DNA of 64,000 bases, from NCBI GenBank assembly GCA_033439765.1, contig JAULSN010000010.1, positions 1,426,001 through 1,490,000 on the forward strand. Direction: 5' to 3'. Shown here one piece after another: positions 11,920 through 23,900 of this stretch; the stretch's first letter is position 1; the number at the start of each line of letters is the position of its first letter. The notes under the pieces are model-generated. The model was not told the origin of the DNA and did not search any database. It saw only the letters and a program-made list of their open reading frames with translations. Origin of the DNA: Lasiosphaeria ovina (lineage: Eukaryota; Ascomycota; Sordariomycetes; Sordariales; Lasiosphaeriaceae). A program made the position numbers and the translations under genes.

Positions 11920-13068
11920 CTCGCCGGGGATTCCAATTAAGTAATTAGTTAATTACAACCGGTTTTTAATAAGGGGTTTTATTTATCTCTTTCAAACCAT
12001 TTGGATGTCTGCCTACCTACCTAATTAGCTACCTAGGGTCTGTATATGACGAGTCGCGGATCGGCTTACTTGATCGTCGGCTTCGCACTGACTAAAGACT
12101 CGCACAGGAGCTCGCTTTTGCGGGCTCTGCTTTGGTCAGGTTTCGCCCGCCATTGATTGGTAATTCTGTTCTTTTCGTTCGGTTTTTGACTAATAGGAGT
12201 TGCGATTTCCAAAACAGATGTGAATCGTTGGGACATGATTGCGGCCCTTGTCTTGTATTGCATTAAAGTGGTTTCGCAACTCAATTCGACTCCCCTGTGC
12301 GTGCATTCGTCTAGTTTGTTGTCTAGTTACTTGATATAGTGTTGCAAGACTCAGAGGTTTTTGTATAGGGGAAGGTAGGTAGGCAGTTAGTTAAGTCGCA
12401 GTATCGCCCGCAGGCTGTCCATTTCGCCACCCGTGACGGCTGCATTGTTGTTTCTGATTTGAGTTCGTTGAGTGTCGATGTGAGCAGTGTAGAAAATACA
12501 AAATACATTAAGACAAAATTTCGCCCTAGTTGCCTTCTCCCATTGCTTGCGCCGTGCCAGTCTCGCCGCAATGTAAATGTAAAGACACGTATAAAAAGGC
12601 TAGAGTTTTGGGCGTTCAGACTGTGTTACAGAGACCAGTTGAAATGCCGTGTCATTTGGTGCATGCACCAAAGTGACTGCCTGGTGTTTAGAAAGGCACT
12701 TGGCTAGGTCTTGGTGGTGACTTCCAGACACAGGTTGAAAGATGGCAGGCACGAGGCGTTTTGATCACGTCGCGCATGACTTTCCTCCTGGAGCACGATA
12801 GCATGTTTCATGGAGTGGCATATGGTGTTTGTGTGAAAATGGCTGTGTTTGCTAACTGATCAAGGCGTGCAACGTACGTCGGACTCGAATTGGACAGTTG
12901 TTCTAGTATAAATTATATTAGCCTGCTCTTGTTCTTGTTCTTGTTCTTGTTCATGTTCGTGTCCTGCACCTTACTTTGACTTCCGGCTTCCGATCCAACC
13001 ACTAACCACGGCTCACACTGTCTGAGACCCGTGACTTTGGCATCCTCACACATAAGACAACCTTCACG
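11920..13068. other. Intergenic; amidase promoter region
   Basis: No gene supported. A short CTTGTT repeat lies at about 12928-12952, some 120 bases upstream of the amidase start. Confidence 0.5.
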
Positions 13069-14773
13069 ATGTTGCAGCTAATTCATGCTACTATCGATGA
13101 CCTCCGCTCGGGCCTCGACCGTGGAGAGTTCAGCTGCGTCGACCTTGTCAAGGCCTACAAAACGAGGATCGAAGAGGTGAACGACAGGTTTAACGCTGTC
13201 ATCGAGACAAACCCAGAGGCCGAAACTGTTGCTAAAGGTCTGGATCGAGAGCTCAAAGCCTCGGGGCCCCGGGGAATCCTCCACGGGATTCCCTTCTTAC
13301 TCAAGGACAACATCCCCACGCTTGACGGCACCGAGTCGACGGCAGGGTCCTATGTGCTCCTGGGATCGAAGCCACGCAAGGAGGCGGACATCGTGGAAAG
13401 GCTGCGCGTGGCCGGAGCCGTCATTCTCGGCAAGGCAAACCTGGCCGAGTTCTCGGGCTTCCGCTCCACCAACGGCAGCACGGGCTGGAGTCCCCGGGGC
13501 GGTCAGGTTACCGGACCTTACTATGAGAATCAGAAAGTGTCGGGCAGCAGCAGCGGCTCGGGCGTTGCCGTGTCGCTGGGGCTCTGTGCGGCCAGCATTG
13601 GGACTCAGGTACGCCCCTTTTATTGGCAACAAGCTATCGGTCCGCCGAGTAGATTCGAGTGTGGTGCTAACCCAATCCCGCCCAATTGTGAATCATGGCA
13701 GACGATTTTCAGCATCGTGAATCCGTCCGAGAGAAACTGCGTTGTCGGCCTGAAGCCGACCACGGGTCTGCTGCCGTCGGCCGGCCTCATCCCTGTTTCG
13801 CACCAGCAGGACGTCGTGGGGCCCATCGCACGATGCGTCCGCGACGTTGCTCACATATTGACCGCCCTGGCCGACCCCCCACCACCAGACTACTCGCGAA
13901 AGTACCTCTCGGGCTACGACGGCGACACCAATCTGCAGTTCCTGCAGGACGTGACCATCGGTGTGATCCACGACCCCACCGAGGCCGTGCATCCGGCCAA
14001 GATGGCAGCGTTCCGAGAAGCCGTTCGGGTGCTCGAACGGCACTCGGCCCGCACCACCGAACCCGTGCGCCTGGGCGGGCTGGACGAGTATGCGCAGCTG
14101 TCGCAGCGCGACAAGGACCTCGTGCTCAACGAAGACTTCCGGGCTAGCATGGACGACTACCTCGGGTCGCTGGCCGTGCACTCGACAACGGACGCGCTCG
14201 GTAACATCGACAGCCTGCACAAGCTCATCGAGGCCATCAAGCAAGACCCCCGAGAGGACTTCCCGCACCGCAATGTGGCTGCCATGGAGGAGGCGGCTGA
14301 CCGCACGCACTTCGACGCTGATGCTTACAGCAAAATGCAGGCCTTCCGCGAGCGCCTGCGCGGCAAGGATGGGCTAGAGAGTGCCCTCCGCGGCTACCTC
14401 TGCGACGTGTTCATCACGCCCACAAACTCGTGGGCCTTGTCCGACTTTGCCGCCATCGGCGGGAACCCTCAGCTGGTCGTGCCCCTGGGGTTTTATCCTG
14501 CCGACACTGAAGTGGTCGTGTGTCCCAAGTCGGGCCTCGTCACGGCCGCGCCCGGACTACCGTGAGTGCGGCACAAGGCTGATTTGTTTCTTGTCTCTAA
14601 CTAACTCGCGCTTCAGGTTCGGTCTCTTTATGTTTGGCTGCCAATATGGCGAGGGTGAGCTACTCCGGGTGGCCCACTGCCTGGAGAAGCAGACCAAGGT
14701 CCGGCTTGCGGGCAAGCCTTTCCTGGTCCCCAAGACGGAGCTCCCTGGTGTTGTTGCGTCTAAAGACGACTAA
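13069..14773 (+). CDS. Amidase signature (AS) family hydrolase
   Basis: Hydrolyses amide bonds through a Ser-cisSer-Lys triad. Three exons in phase: 13069-13608, 13702-14561 and 14617-14773, giving 518 residues. The first intron is 93 bases and in frame, the second begins GTGAGT and ends CAG. The Lys is K79 in LLKDNIP, the cis-Ser is about S161 in the Ser/Gly-rich loop VSGSSSGSG, and the nucleophile should be S184 in TIFSIVNPSE. That last segment departs from the usual family form (an acidic residue and glycine precede the serine), so catalysis may be altered. No signal peptide, so probably cytosolic. It lies between two P450 genes, which suits a shared oxidation and amide-cleavage route for a xenobiotic or metabolite; this is inference. 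Confidence 0.88.
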
Positions 14774-15362
14774 GGATATCCCAGTGAAACGGGACTTGAT
14801 ATCACCACCACTAGACCAATTACCTGCAAATCCATGCCGAGTATAATTACCTGATGTTGGGGGAATAGTGCGGGCTGATTGAATGCCAGTCAAGTCTCTG
14901 CGAGGTTGATCCCGTGGGCGACGCGCTGGATTCCCCACGTTGCCGTATCTTGATAGCAAGAATGGCGGACACTTGTACAATACGTTTTGGGGTTCCCCGG
15001 GCTGGGGATATGTAGGAAAGTCGACCAAGGAACCTGGCTAGGTAGTATCTGCAGTTATTGAGAGGTTAGACTCTAGAGGTAGACTCTTTTCGTACCGTTA
15101 AAACGAAGACAAGACGGATGGCACGTTCATGAATATAGAGGTGCATACGTGCCACGCGTGGTAATGTAATTGCTGGTTTAATATTACTTCCGTAGCAACT
15201 AACGAGAAGGATTGGTCATTTTGTATTTCCAGGTCTCTATTACAAGGGTTCCGACAACAACCGCCTTTGGAGAAAAGTCTTCAGGGCTAACCGCGAGGCA
15301 ATCAGACCTTTCTTGCCTCATCATGTCCCGCGCTGGCCAAACATCCAGGGATCGGACTATCT
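14774..15362. other. Intergenic
   Basis: Nothing supported between the amidase stop and the hydrolase fragment. A start codon for the fragment might lie in the last 60 bases but no in-frame ATG is clear. Confidence 0.45.
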
Positions 15363-15640
15363 GTGGTCGGATTATTGCCGTCTGCACTTGCCCCAGCCAT
15401 TGCCGCAATCTGCACAATATCCGGCATTGCAGGCGTCTCCGTCGGCGTCGCCCACCAGCGTGACGTGGTCTACCAGGCTGGATTCGGCTTTTCCGACGTT
15501 GTCGCCCGCGTCGCCAATGACGAGCAGACAACCCACACGCTGAGCTCGCTGACCAAGGGCCTGGTATCAGCCATGGTGGGGCCCCTGGTCCACGACGGCA
15601 AGGTGTCGTGGGACAGCCGACTCCGCGACATCCTGCCAAG
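15363..15640 (+). pseudogene. Truncated beta-lactamase-type serine hydrolase
   Basis: An N-terminal fragment of the beta-lactamase-related (class C / penicillin-binding-protein-like) family. It reads a conserved stretch including GIAGVSVGVAHQRDVVYQ, then the catalytic S-x-x-K as SLTK at 15546-15557, then a VSWDSRLRDILPR segment. Homology stops at about 15640. The remaining two thirds of the fold, including the YxN motif, is absent. The 5' end has no clear in-frame ATG. The break falls right beside the stop codon of the P450 on the opposite strand (15645), so the rearrangement that truncated this gene probably joined it to the P450 end. Confidence 0.7.
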
Positions 15641-15644
15641 GTGC

Positions 15645-17448
15645 CTAGCTGATCACCCTCTCGCTGACCGTCACCATGGTCGGACTCAACTCTCCGTCCA
15701 GCACACCCATCTCGAACTTCATTTCCGCCTTCGGGTTGCACAGCTCAAACTGCAGAGCCTATTAGAAAATCTGAACAACACATAGCGGTGTAGCTCATTG
15801 CGGAATATGGACGTGAAAAGAAAGAAAGAAAGAATAAAAAGAAAAGAAAAAAGAAAACTCACATCAAAAACCGACACCAAGTTTGGCACCACCTTCTTCA
15901 TCTCCATCTCCGCGACATGCCTGCCCAGACACGTCCTACTGCCTAGGCCCCAAGCCATGGTCGTGCGCTCCATAGCAACAATCCTATCCCTGGCCGCATC
16001 CGCAGGCTCGCCGGGCTTCGGCAGCCAGCGCTCGGGGCGGAACGCGTCCGCATGCTCCCCGAAAACCGCCTCGTCGCGGTGCACGACGAGCGGCGCGCAG
16101 CCGACGACGGTGCCGGGCGGGACCGCCACTTTGCCATTGGCCAGGCGGCAGCAGGCCGGACACGCACCCTCGTGGTCGGCAGGGTGGCCGTGGTCGTCGG
16201 GCACGACGCGCTCGAAGAGCATGGCGAAGTTGGGGAACAGCCGCATGGCCTCCTTGATGACGGCGTCGAGGTACGGCAGGGCCGTGGCGTCGACGGCGGC
16301 GTAGCCCGCGGGGAAGGTGAGGCCTGCGGCGGCGAGCTCGGCGCGCAGCTGGGCGAGTGCTGCGGGCGCTTGCGCTAGGCAGTAGATGATGGTCGCTAGC
16401 GTGGAGGTGGTCGTGTCGGCGCCGGCCGAGATGGTCGAGTTGACGAGCCCGGTGAGGCTCGCGGGGCGGATGGCCGACGGGTGCGCGGCGCTGGCGGCGA
16501 AGAAGCGCGCGAGCAGGTCAGGGCGGTGGCTGGGGTCTTCTTCTTCGTCGAGCTGTTGTTTCTCTTGTTTCTGCTGGTGTTGTTGCTGTCGCGCGGCAAC
16601 GCGCGCGGCTCCTTCGGTGTGCCAGCGCGTCAGCGACGGCGTGCGGCGGAGCAGGCTGAGCAGGGCCAGCAGCCGCTCGCTCCACAGCGGGTTCTGGAAG
16701 ACGAAGCGCTCGAGAGCCGGGACGGGCTGCCACGCGTACCAGTGGGCAACGCGCCGATGGGTCACTTTGGCGATGCCGATGACGTCGCGCTCGTGCCGGA
16801 GATGGCCGGGATCCTCGCTGAAGGCCATGCGCAGTAGGAAGTCGAGCTGGAAGAGTTGTAGGAGTTGGAAGAGATCGAAGGGCGTGCCGGCCGCGGCCCG
16901 CCGCCGCAGCGTCTGCAGCAGCGTGGCGAGCGTCGCGTCGACGTCGTCCTCGTAGCACAGCAGGTTCTTGGTCACGAACGTGTTGCCCATGGCCCGCCGC
17001 ACCGCCCGGTTCTCGTCGTCGCCCATGTCCAGGATGCTGCCCACCGACTTGCCGCCGACAAAGGCCCGCAGTCCGCCGTACGACTCTGCCTGCGGCCCCG
17101 TGTCACTTTACTTGCGCACACTTGTATCCAGAGACAAGCCCGATGGAAAGGGAGGCGTACCTTGGCGAAGCCGCTCCGGGCGGAGAACACAGTGGCCATG
17201 TCGGCCGGGTCGCTGAAGCTGACCGTGTTGGGGCCGACGCGGACGACGGGACCATACTTGTTGTGGAGGTCGAGCAGCGTCGGCTGGATGGGCCCGAAGA
17301 ACTGGATGCGGGCTCGCCAGAGATCCGTGAAGGCGGCGAGAATGGGCCCCTTGATGTGTCTGAGCCGTTGGTATCGCCGATGCAGGCGCGTGAGCAGATA
17401 AGAGGCCGCGAGGCCCATTGCCACGGCAAAGACGAGGAAAGACGCCAT
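15645..17448 (-). CDS. Cytochrome P450, pisatin-demethylase-like
   Basis: Heme monooxygenase with an N-terminal membrane anchor. Three exons in phase: 17448-17161, 17089-15863 and 15749-15645, giving 539 residues. Donors are GTACGC and GTGAGT. Motifs: I-helix SAGADTTTS, helix K KEAMR, PERF-like FRPERW, and heme loop WGLGSRTCLGRHVA with the cysteine codon at 15931-15929. The last exon (FELCNPKAEMKFEMG..) is the usual C-terminal strand of this group. Two inserts are odd: a Gln/Glu/Lys-rich linker (RQQQHQQKQEKQQ) before helix G and a Cys-rich insert (HEGACPACC) after the ExxR region. It ends 5 bases from a truncated hydrolase on the other strand. Substrate unknown; relatives often detoxify plant phenolics. 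Confidence 0.85.
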
Positions 17449-19016
17449 GGTGTCAAATGTCAACAATCAAAGCACAAAACGCTTATCGTAACCCAGGTGA
17501 AGGTAGAGGGTGGGGAACAAGGAGGAGCAGCCACCGGCATTGGGCAGCGCGGGCATTAAGAACTGACTATGAGAAAGGGATAAGGGTGTACAAAACTGCC
17601 TTGGGCACCCATCCCTTGCAGATAATTAGACGTATGCACGCCGTGCAAGGGAAATGTGCAACTCATGCACCGCAAAAAGCCACTTACTAAGTACGCAGTA
17701 AATAGACGGTGTAGGGGTTGCGTTCCTTTGGCAAGCCACAGCGCCGAACCAAGGTTTTGTGGCATGACCCCCACAGCCAAGACTCTGCTGAGGGAGCAGA
17801 AGCAGACCGACTAGGGACGTGTTCGAGGAAAGAAGCAAAATCGCAAAATGATGCCCCGTTGCTGCCGTAATTCAGCAACAAAAAAGTCATCTTGCCGTCA
17901 TCAGGCCGAACAGGATCGGTGTCAGCTAACATAAAGGGGCCAGCAGCCGAGTTCCTCGGGGTTGTGTGTGGCGATTACTCGTGTCAGACACTTAAAATGG
18001 AGGCAAGGGAACAAACGACTGCCATTGGACACCAAGTGAGCCGCGCCGCGTCTGGACTGCCGTCATATCACAAATCAGACAGAGCCCAGTCCCGGACATA
18101 GAACCAATTAGGCCTTCTCAGACTGACGATCCTGCTTGTCAGTGCTTGGGCTAGGTCTAGAGGTAAAGTACATAGTACTTCGGCACTCGCACAGGAGAAG
18201 CATTCCGACTAGGTGCATGTCCCCAGCAGGAAATCCACATTTCGCACCATGGCCGTCGCTTAGTCTTGTGGTTGGATCCGGAAATGCCTGGAATTGGCGA
18301 TAACTTCAATTGCAGGAAGCCAGCCGGCGCCGGGTGGCGGCAACGTGGCCGTTGTGGAAAGGATCCTCGCGGAAGAGGAACTGAATCTAGACATTCTACC
18401 TGGCTAGTCATGTCTTGGCGCAGTTGCTAACCGTTTCTTTTGATGGTTACAGTCCGAGTCGTACAGAGTAGTCCGAGGAGACTTTGTCATCACCAATTAC
18501 CATCCCCCGGCAGCCGGCACTCGGCAGCCGGCATCGGAATGTTCCGAGAGAAAACAACGGTGGTCATGGGTGCCCAGTCAAGGACTCGGGCTCAAGGACT
18601 GGGGCTCAGCCCTTGATGACATGCACATCCCCGCCCTCCATACCCAACTAATTATCATGAAATAAATTCCTAGACCGTCTACTCGGTGTGCACAAAGGTA
18701 GTGGAATTAATATTCGACATTTTCACCATGCAGTTGAGCGTTGTCCGCCCATGTGTGCTCCCTCGCCTGGGTCTCGAGACCCATCTATCCAACCCAATGG
18801 TATCCAAAAAAAAAAAGCCATGTTGCCTAGGCGATTAGGCCCATGTCTGATTCTGAGAACAATAAATGAGACCCGCCACTGTCTGATATGGCAAGAGACC
18901 AAGTAACGACAATGCTAATACACAAGGAAATGTGCGCTGTCAAAACGCGTATAGGTACGGCAAGAGCTAATATAACAAATGATAGGACAATGCGACCGAA
19001 TGACAAAGGGAAGCAG
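17449..19016. other. Intergenic
   Basis: Upstream region of the P450 and 3' flank of the zinc-finger gene. No ORF with coding character and no repeat noted. Confidence 0.5.
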
Positions 19017-20941
19017 TTAAAAATGCAGTGCTGGCCATAGCATGGAATAGTCTCCCGATGCATTCACGTTGCGGATGTCGAGCTCGCTCGTGCTTGGTCG
19101 TTTTATTTCTGCGTCGTCTTCAATATGTTCCGCGTAGTCTTCCGCCACACGTTTAAGCGGTAGCATGCCGCTGGGATCGTCGTGCTTGTCCTTCTTGTGC
19201 TTCTTCAGATTATCGAGACGGCTGAATGTCTTGGTGCAGCCGGGCGAGTCGCAGGCTAGCCTCGCACCCTTATGTGTGTTCTTGTGCTTGCGGAGATACC
19301 CCTTTAGGTTTTCTCGGACACCGCGAGGCTTCCACTCGCATTCGTCGCAGACAAGCTCTTCGGTTGGCGACTCGAGGCCCCTCCGCAGAGCTGCTAGTGC
19401 GTGATGGCTATGGTCACCGTGCGGAGAGAATCCCTCGATCTGGTTGCCTTCAGACAGCCCTGGCTCATATAAAGTGGACATGCTGACCTGCGCTGACTCT
19501 TGGCTGAGGGCTCGGGACATGGGGTGATTGAGAGACCCCTGCTGCATGCCGTAGAACGGAGAGACGTGCCGCTGGTCCATGACGCAGCTTCTGCATGGGG
19601 AGGTAGGAGTCGATGCGTCACCGCTAATATCCCCTGCTAGGACCCCAGCTACCGGAGTTCGCACGTGGAAGCAAGTCTCTGGCGGCGTTGGTCGCGGTGT
19701 TTCTATTTCGGGCTTAGGGCCCCACCAACCGGCACTGTCTTTTGACTCCACGGCCGAATCGCCGGGAGTATCGGGCTCATCCAGTGACATGCGTGATATA
19801 GAAGCCCGGTGTCCTGACAGCGAGCCCGTCCCGCCATGAAGTGGTTGGGGAGAGAACATGAAGGGTTGAGTCGGCATTGAAATGTCCGAGGGCGGTGCTG
19901 ACGTGGTGTTGGTCGGGTAAGGCACTACTAGACCCGGAGTAAACAAAGTCGTCTGTGACGTGTTTTGAGAAACCGGCTTGGACGGATCGGTGTCAAACGT
20001 AGAGGGGGCGATGGACGACACCGTCGACTCCATCTGACTAGGACTGAACCCCGGCCAAAAGATGGCACGGTCGACCTCGGGAAGGCCGTGATAGACGTCA
20101 GGCTTCTGGAAGCCGGCGAAGCTCGTTGGCCCGTGAAACCCCATGTGCTGTTCCGCTTGTCTATCCGAGAGGGTGCTTGGCGCTTCCGAAACAGCAGTGC
20201 TTGGCCTTGTGTCAATGGAGAAGCCCTGCTTGAGCTCCGCGTCGGTCTGGTTCGGCTTGCGCGACGTGTCCTTCTTCCGGAGGGTGAAGTATCTCATTTT
20301 GGAACCCAGGCTGGTTTTTCGCTGGATGTTAGGCCCTTGCGACGATGGCTGAGACCTCCATCCTGTCCAGTGGAGCCAGTCCTTCTCGTCTGTCGGGAAC
20401 TCGTGCCAGTTGTTGCACTTGTCGCAGTCGAACTCGCCGTTGGGGAGCTCGGGGCAGGTCAACAGATGCTGGATGAGCTGGAACTGCACCGTGAATTTCT
20501 CGTAGCACTTCATCATTGGGCAGGTGAAAGTCTGTGGCACCTGAGCGAAAGGGGGCTGCTCGACGAGGTCGCGCAGGAACATGAGCACCATCCGCGCCGT
20601 CGTGCCATTTTTTACAACCTTGTCCTCGTATCTGACCGAGACGCGTGTTAGCCTGTCATCCTTGAGCGGGTGGCGACTCTCGATTGACTGTGCCCGGGGC
20701 AGTGGCGACGACGACGACGACGGCGCAAAAATACAACTTACGGACAGGGGGGACTATTGTCGGCCGTTACGGAGGCTTGGGCATGGGCATGGGCATGGCT
20801 ATGGCCGTGGGCGTGAGCGTGGGCGTGGGCGTGGGCGTGGGCCTGAGTGTGAGCGCCGTGCGTGCCATGGCCGTGGCTGTGGATGGCGGGCGAGTAGGAT
20901 GCCCCATGATGCATCACTGGATGTTGAAGAGAACTCGACAT
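19017..20941 (-). CDS. C2H2 zinc-finger transcription factor
   Basis: Probable DNA-binding regulator, about 611 residues. Exon 1 (20941-20742) and exon 2 (20652-19017) join in phase across an 89-base intron (GTAAGT..GACAG). Exon 1 encodes a strikingly His/Ala-rich tract (about 20 residues of alternating HA) from a GGGCGT/GGGCAT hexamer repeat. Near the N-terminus of exon 2 are atypical Cys/His clusters (CPMMKCYEKF..QH and CDKCNNWHEFP). A long Ser/Thr/Pro-rich region follows. Two C2H2 fingers sit near residues 510-565: CDECEWK..HKNTH and CDSPGCTKTF..HKKDKH. The C-terminus is acidic. The start chosen is the first ATG of the His-rich exon; an upstream extension cannot be excluded. Nearest genes are the P450/amidase group, but regulation of it is only a possibility. 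Confidence 0.82.
20766..20850. repeat. Hexamer repeat encoding a His-Ala tract
   Basis: Imperfect GGGCGT/GGGCAT units within the first exon of the zinc-finger gene. On the coding strand they give alternating His and Ala. Length variation in multiples of six keeps the frame. Confidence 0.75.
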
Positions 20942-23900
20942 GGAGTAGGGTGCAACGTGGCTGGCTCGCGGGGGTGCATCCACTGCATCGTGAAACCAGA
21001 CTAGTTCGGGCCCAGACAAGAAGGGCAGGGCAGCGAACGCCTCGGGCCTTAAAAGAGAGAGAAACCACTGGCGCAAGCGGACTGGTTTGGGTTCCCGGGA
21101 TGAAGGGCCCTTTTACTCGACGCTTCCCGCTTTGCTGTGCCTGTGCCGGAGCGCAACAGGCCACCTGAGTGGACGGGTCGAAAAGCCAGAATGTGGGCGG
21201 CAGTTGTGCTGCAGCCGCCACGGCCACGGGCGGGCGTGGAATAGTGGAGGTGGACGATGGATGGGTCGGGGACGGGCATGGGGATGGGGAAAGAACAGTG
21301 GAGGAAACGGGAAAACCAGGTGCACGCACTGCACGCAAGCAAATCAGCCCCGGGTCGACTGCGGCAGACTGGGACTGGGACTGCGACTGCGGCCAGGCCA
21401 GTCGGGTTGGGGCTGGCCACGGGGGCACACCAGCTCAATTGACGTCCATTCATCTAGATTGCCATGTAATCAATTGCCTTACTTGACCCGGGCTTGGCGG
21501 CTCCAGGCGCTGGCGGGCCTAGCGAGGTGTGCTACCGTGTCGAGTCGTGTGTCTTCGCTTCGCCGCCGCTCGCGAACCCGTCTCTTGTCTCCAGAGTACA
21601 GCAGGTTTGGACGGCTCTGGCGGGTGAAGCCCGAAATAGCTATTTGTTGTCGGGTCAGATCGAGGGAAGCGTGTGCCACCGAGACGATCGGAACCTGCGG
21701 GACCATGGGCCATGAGGTGGATGGATGCAAGAGCACGAGATGGACTGGGGGGCGGGAAGATTTGACAAAATGAAACAAACTGGAAGGTTGGTTTACTTGA
21801 GCGGTAGACACTTTAGATACCTGAACTTTGGGGCAGGTGCTGCAAGGCCCGCCAGTACGGAATGTTTAGCACGCGGCGCCTTGGTGGCGTCAATGCCAGG
21901 TGGGCTACGCCGGCTCAGGCGCGGGCTGCCAGTGGCTGTCGGGACTCCTCCAGTTCCAATCATTGCTTCGGTTGCGCGCCCTGGGTCGCAACGGCCATCC
22001 GCTCTTGGAAGGCAAGAACTACTGGTCAAGCGCCACGGCAGCATCCCGCCTTCCCTCAACTGCCTCCACTGCCCGACAATCCCCGTGGCAGGTGCGAATA
22101 TATTCAGGCCATTCGCGGAGCAAAATGGACGGACGCCATCAAAGCGGAGGCGAGTTAACAAGTTGGTAGTGGCCGGCCGAGGTGCAAAGTATCTGCCTAG
22201 ATTGTTTCAAGATGAATGGGCAGGTTTGGCAATAAAGGGCCGTCGCGAGACACACGAGACCGAAACCTGCGCACTAACGCGACACTCTGATTGCCCAGTT
22301 GTGACTGCCGTCAAGCACGCGAGGGGGGTGCTGGCCGGGCAGAATAGCCGGGAGTTGCGTCTGCCGCTGCTTGCCCGAGGCACAAGTTAGGCAAGCAACA
22401 GACGGCTTGCAGTCCAGGTGGGCACCGTGTCTAATAAAGCGGCCTTCCCCCAATAAATTCGCTTGTTCCCAGCAGCACGCTCGTTGCGGCGAAGCTGTCG
22501 TGATGCACTTGAGGCGACTTAGTCCGCCATCGGGACAACCTAGGCAGGCTCAAGAAAAAATGGCAAACGGGCAGCTGCGAACGGCTCCACCAACAAACTA
22601 TAACCGACCCTCATCGGTTGTTGTCAGTCGACGGCCAAGATTTGAAAGCTAAAAATCTGGGCCGAGTCCGGACAGGCCATCCGTATTCCTTCTCCACCTG
22701 CACTGTTCCCCCTTGTCGCCGTCATCTCGACAGGTAACATGCATCTGGTTTGCAGGTAGATCCAACATGCTTTGCTTTCACGCAGCTTCATCTAATACCC
22801 CAACGAGGGGCAGGGACTTGGGAATCCAGCCATATTGACGGTTATTGGCCATCAGATCACCAGCAAGGTTCTCCGACACGGGATCGGATTCCGGCAGAAA
22901 TGCCCACTGCAAGGCATTTCGGAGCCTACATTTTGGCACCATGCTCGCTCTCTGGTGGAATCCGCCCGTCTCATCTGGAGACTGGCCGTCGCGGGTCTTT
23001 CCATGACCATGCTGGAAGCCGATCAGCGACCAGATCGACAGTGGCCGCTCTCGCATCTCCCGATCCAGGTCGCAGGATGCTCAACCCCAGACTGCGACCC
23101 GACCCGAAACCACACCGACAAGTAAAACAAAACAACAGAGGGCTGGGTCGCCAAGGGCAAGACTAGACTAAGAACTAGTAATCTTGCGGCATGCCGTAGC
23201 ACACCGTCATGCACAGCAATCGGATGGCTGGTTACCTGTCTGTTGGCTGGCCATGGCGCCGCCGAGGCCTTTGAGTCGTTGCGAATTCGTTGCCAAAAAT
23301 GGAAATCCTAGACAGGCTAAAAGGCCGGGACGTCGACAAACAGAGGAGGCGGGCCAGGCTAAATTAACCATAACCACCCACCCAGTCCGGGATTGGCCTT
23401 GGCGGCCATCTGCCCCAGACAAACAATCAAAACCCGTTCCCGTCTCGGGCTTTTTGGGCGCTGCAATTCGGTGCCGCGTTCCGGACTGGCGTGTTTGCTA
23501 GACTCGTGAGCTTCAGCGTCCCGACCAAATCCTCCCGCCCCCGCCGAGTCTGTCTGTCTTGGATTTCCCGCCGCAGCGTCTGACATGCGCATCGTCATGC
23601 TTCAACGATCCGCGTAAGGCTCCAACATCAGCATGACTCTGCCCCTGGCTAGGATGCCTTTCACATCTCGCTAGACGCATGGCTCCTGATGATCCAAGGC
23701 TGTTCCTGAGCTTAGACCTAGACCCTGCTTGAAGTGGCTATCTAACCGACCAACACTGCCATATCAAGAGGGTGCAAAGTCCGACGAGCTGCTTCCTACT
23801 GACGTACCTAATCTAAGAGGAGGCGCACAGTCCTCCTGAGCTTCCATGGGCAGACCATGATTCGTCTCGCGGCTTCAATGATAGTGAATCACAGCGCATG

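Noticed and set aside
20799..21453. Overlapping long minus ORFs upstream of the zinc-finger gene
   Set aside because: Low-complexity Pro/Ser/Arg text in GC-rich leader DNA, and no splice logic joins them to the gene better than the ATG at 20941.
21725..22390. 221-codon plus ORF
   Set aside because: No recognisable domain, several overlapping frames of equal length, and no splice support.
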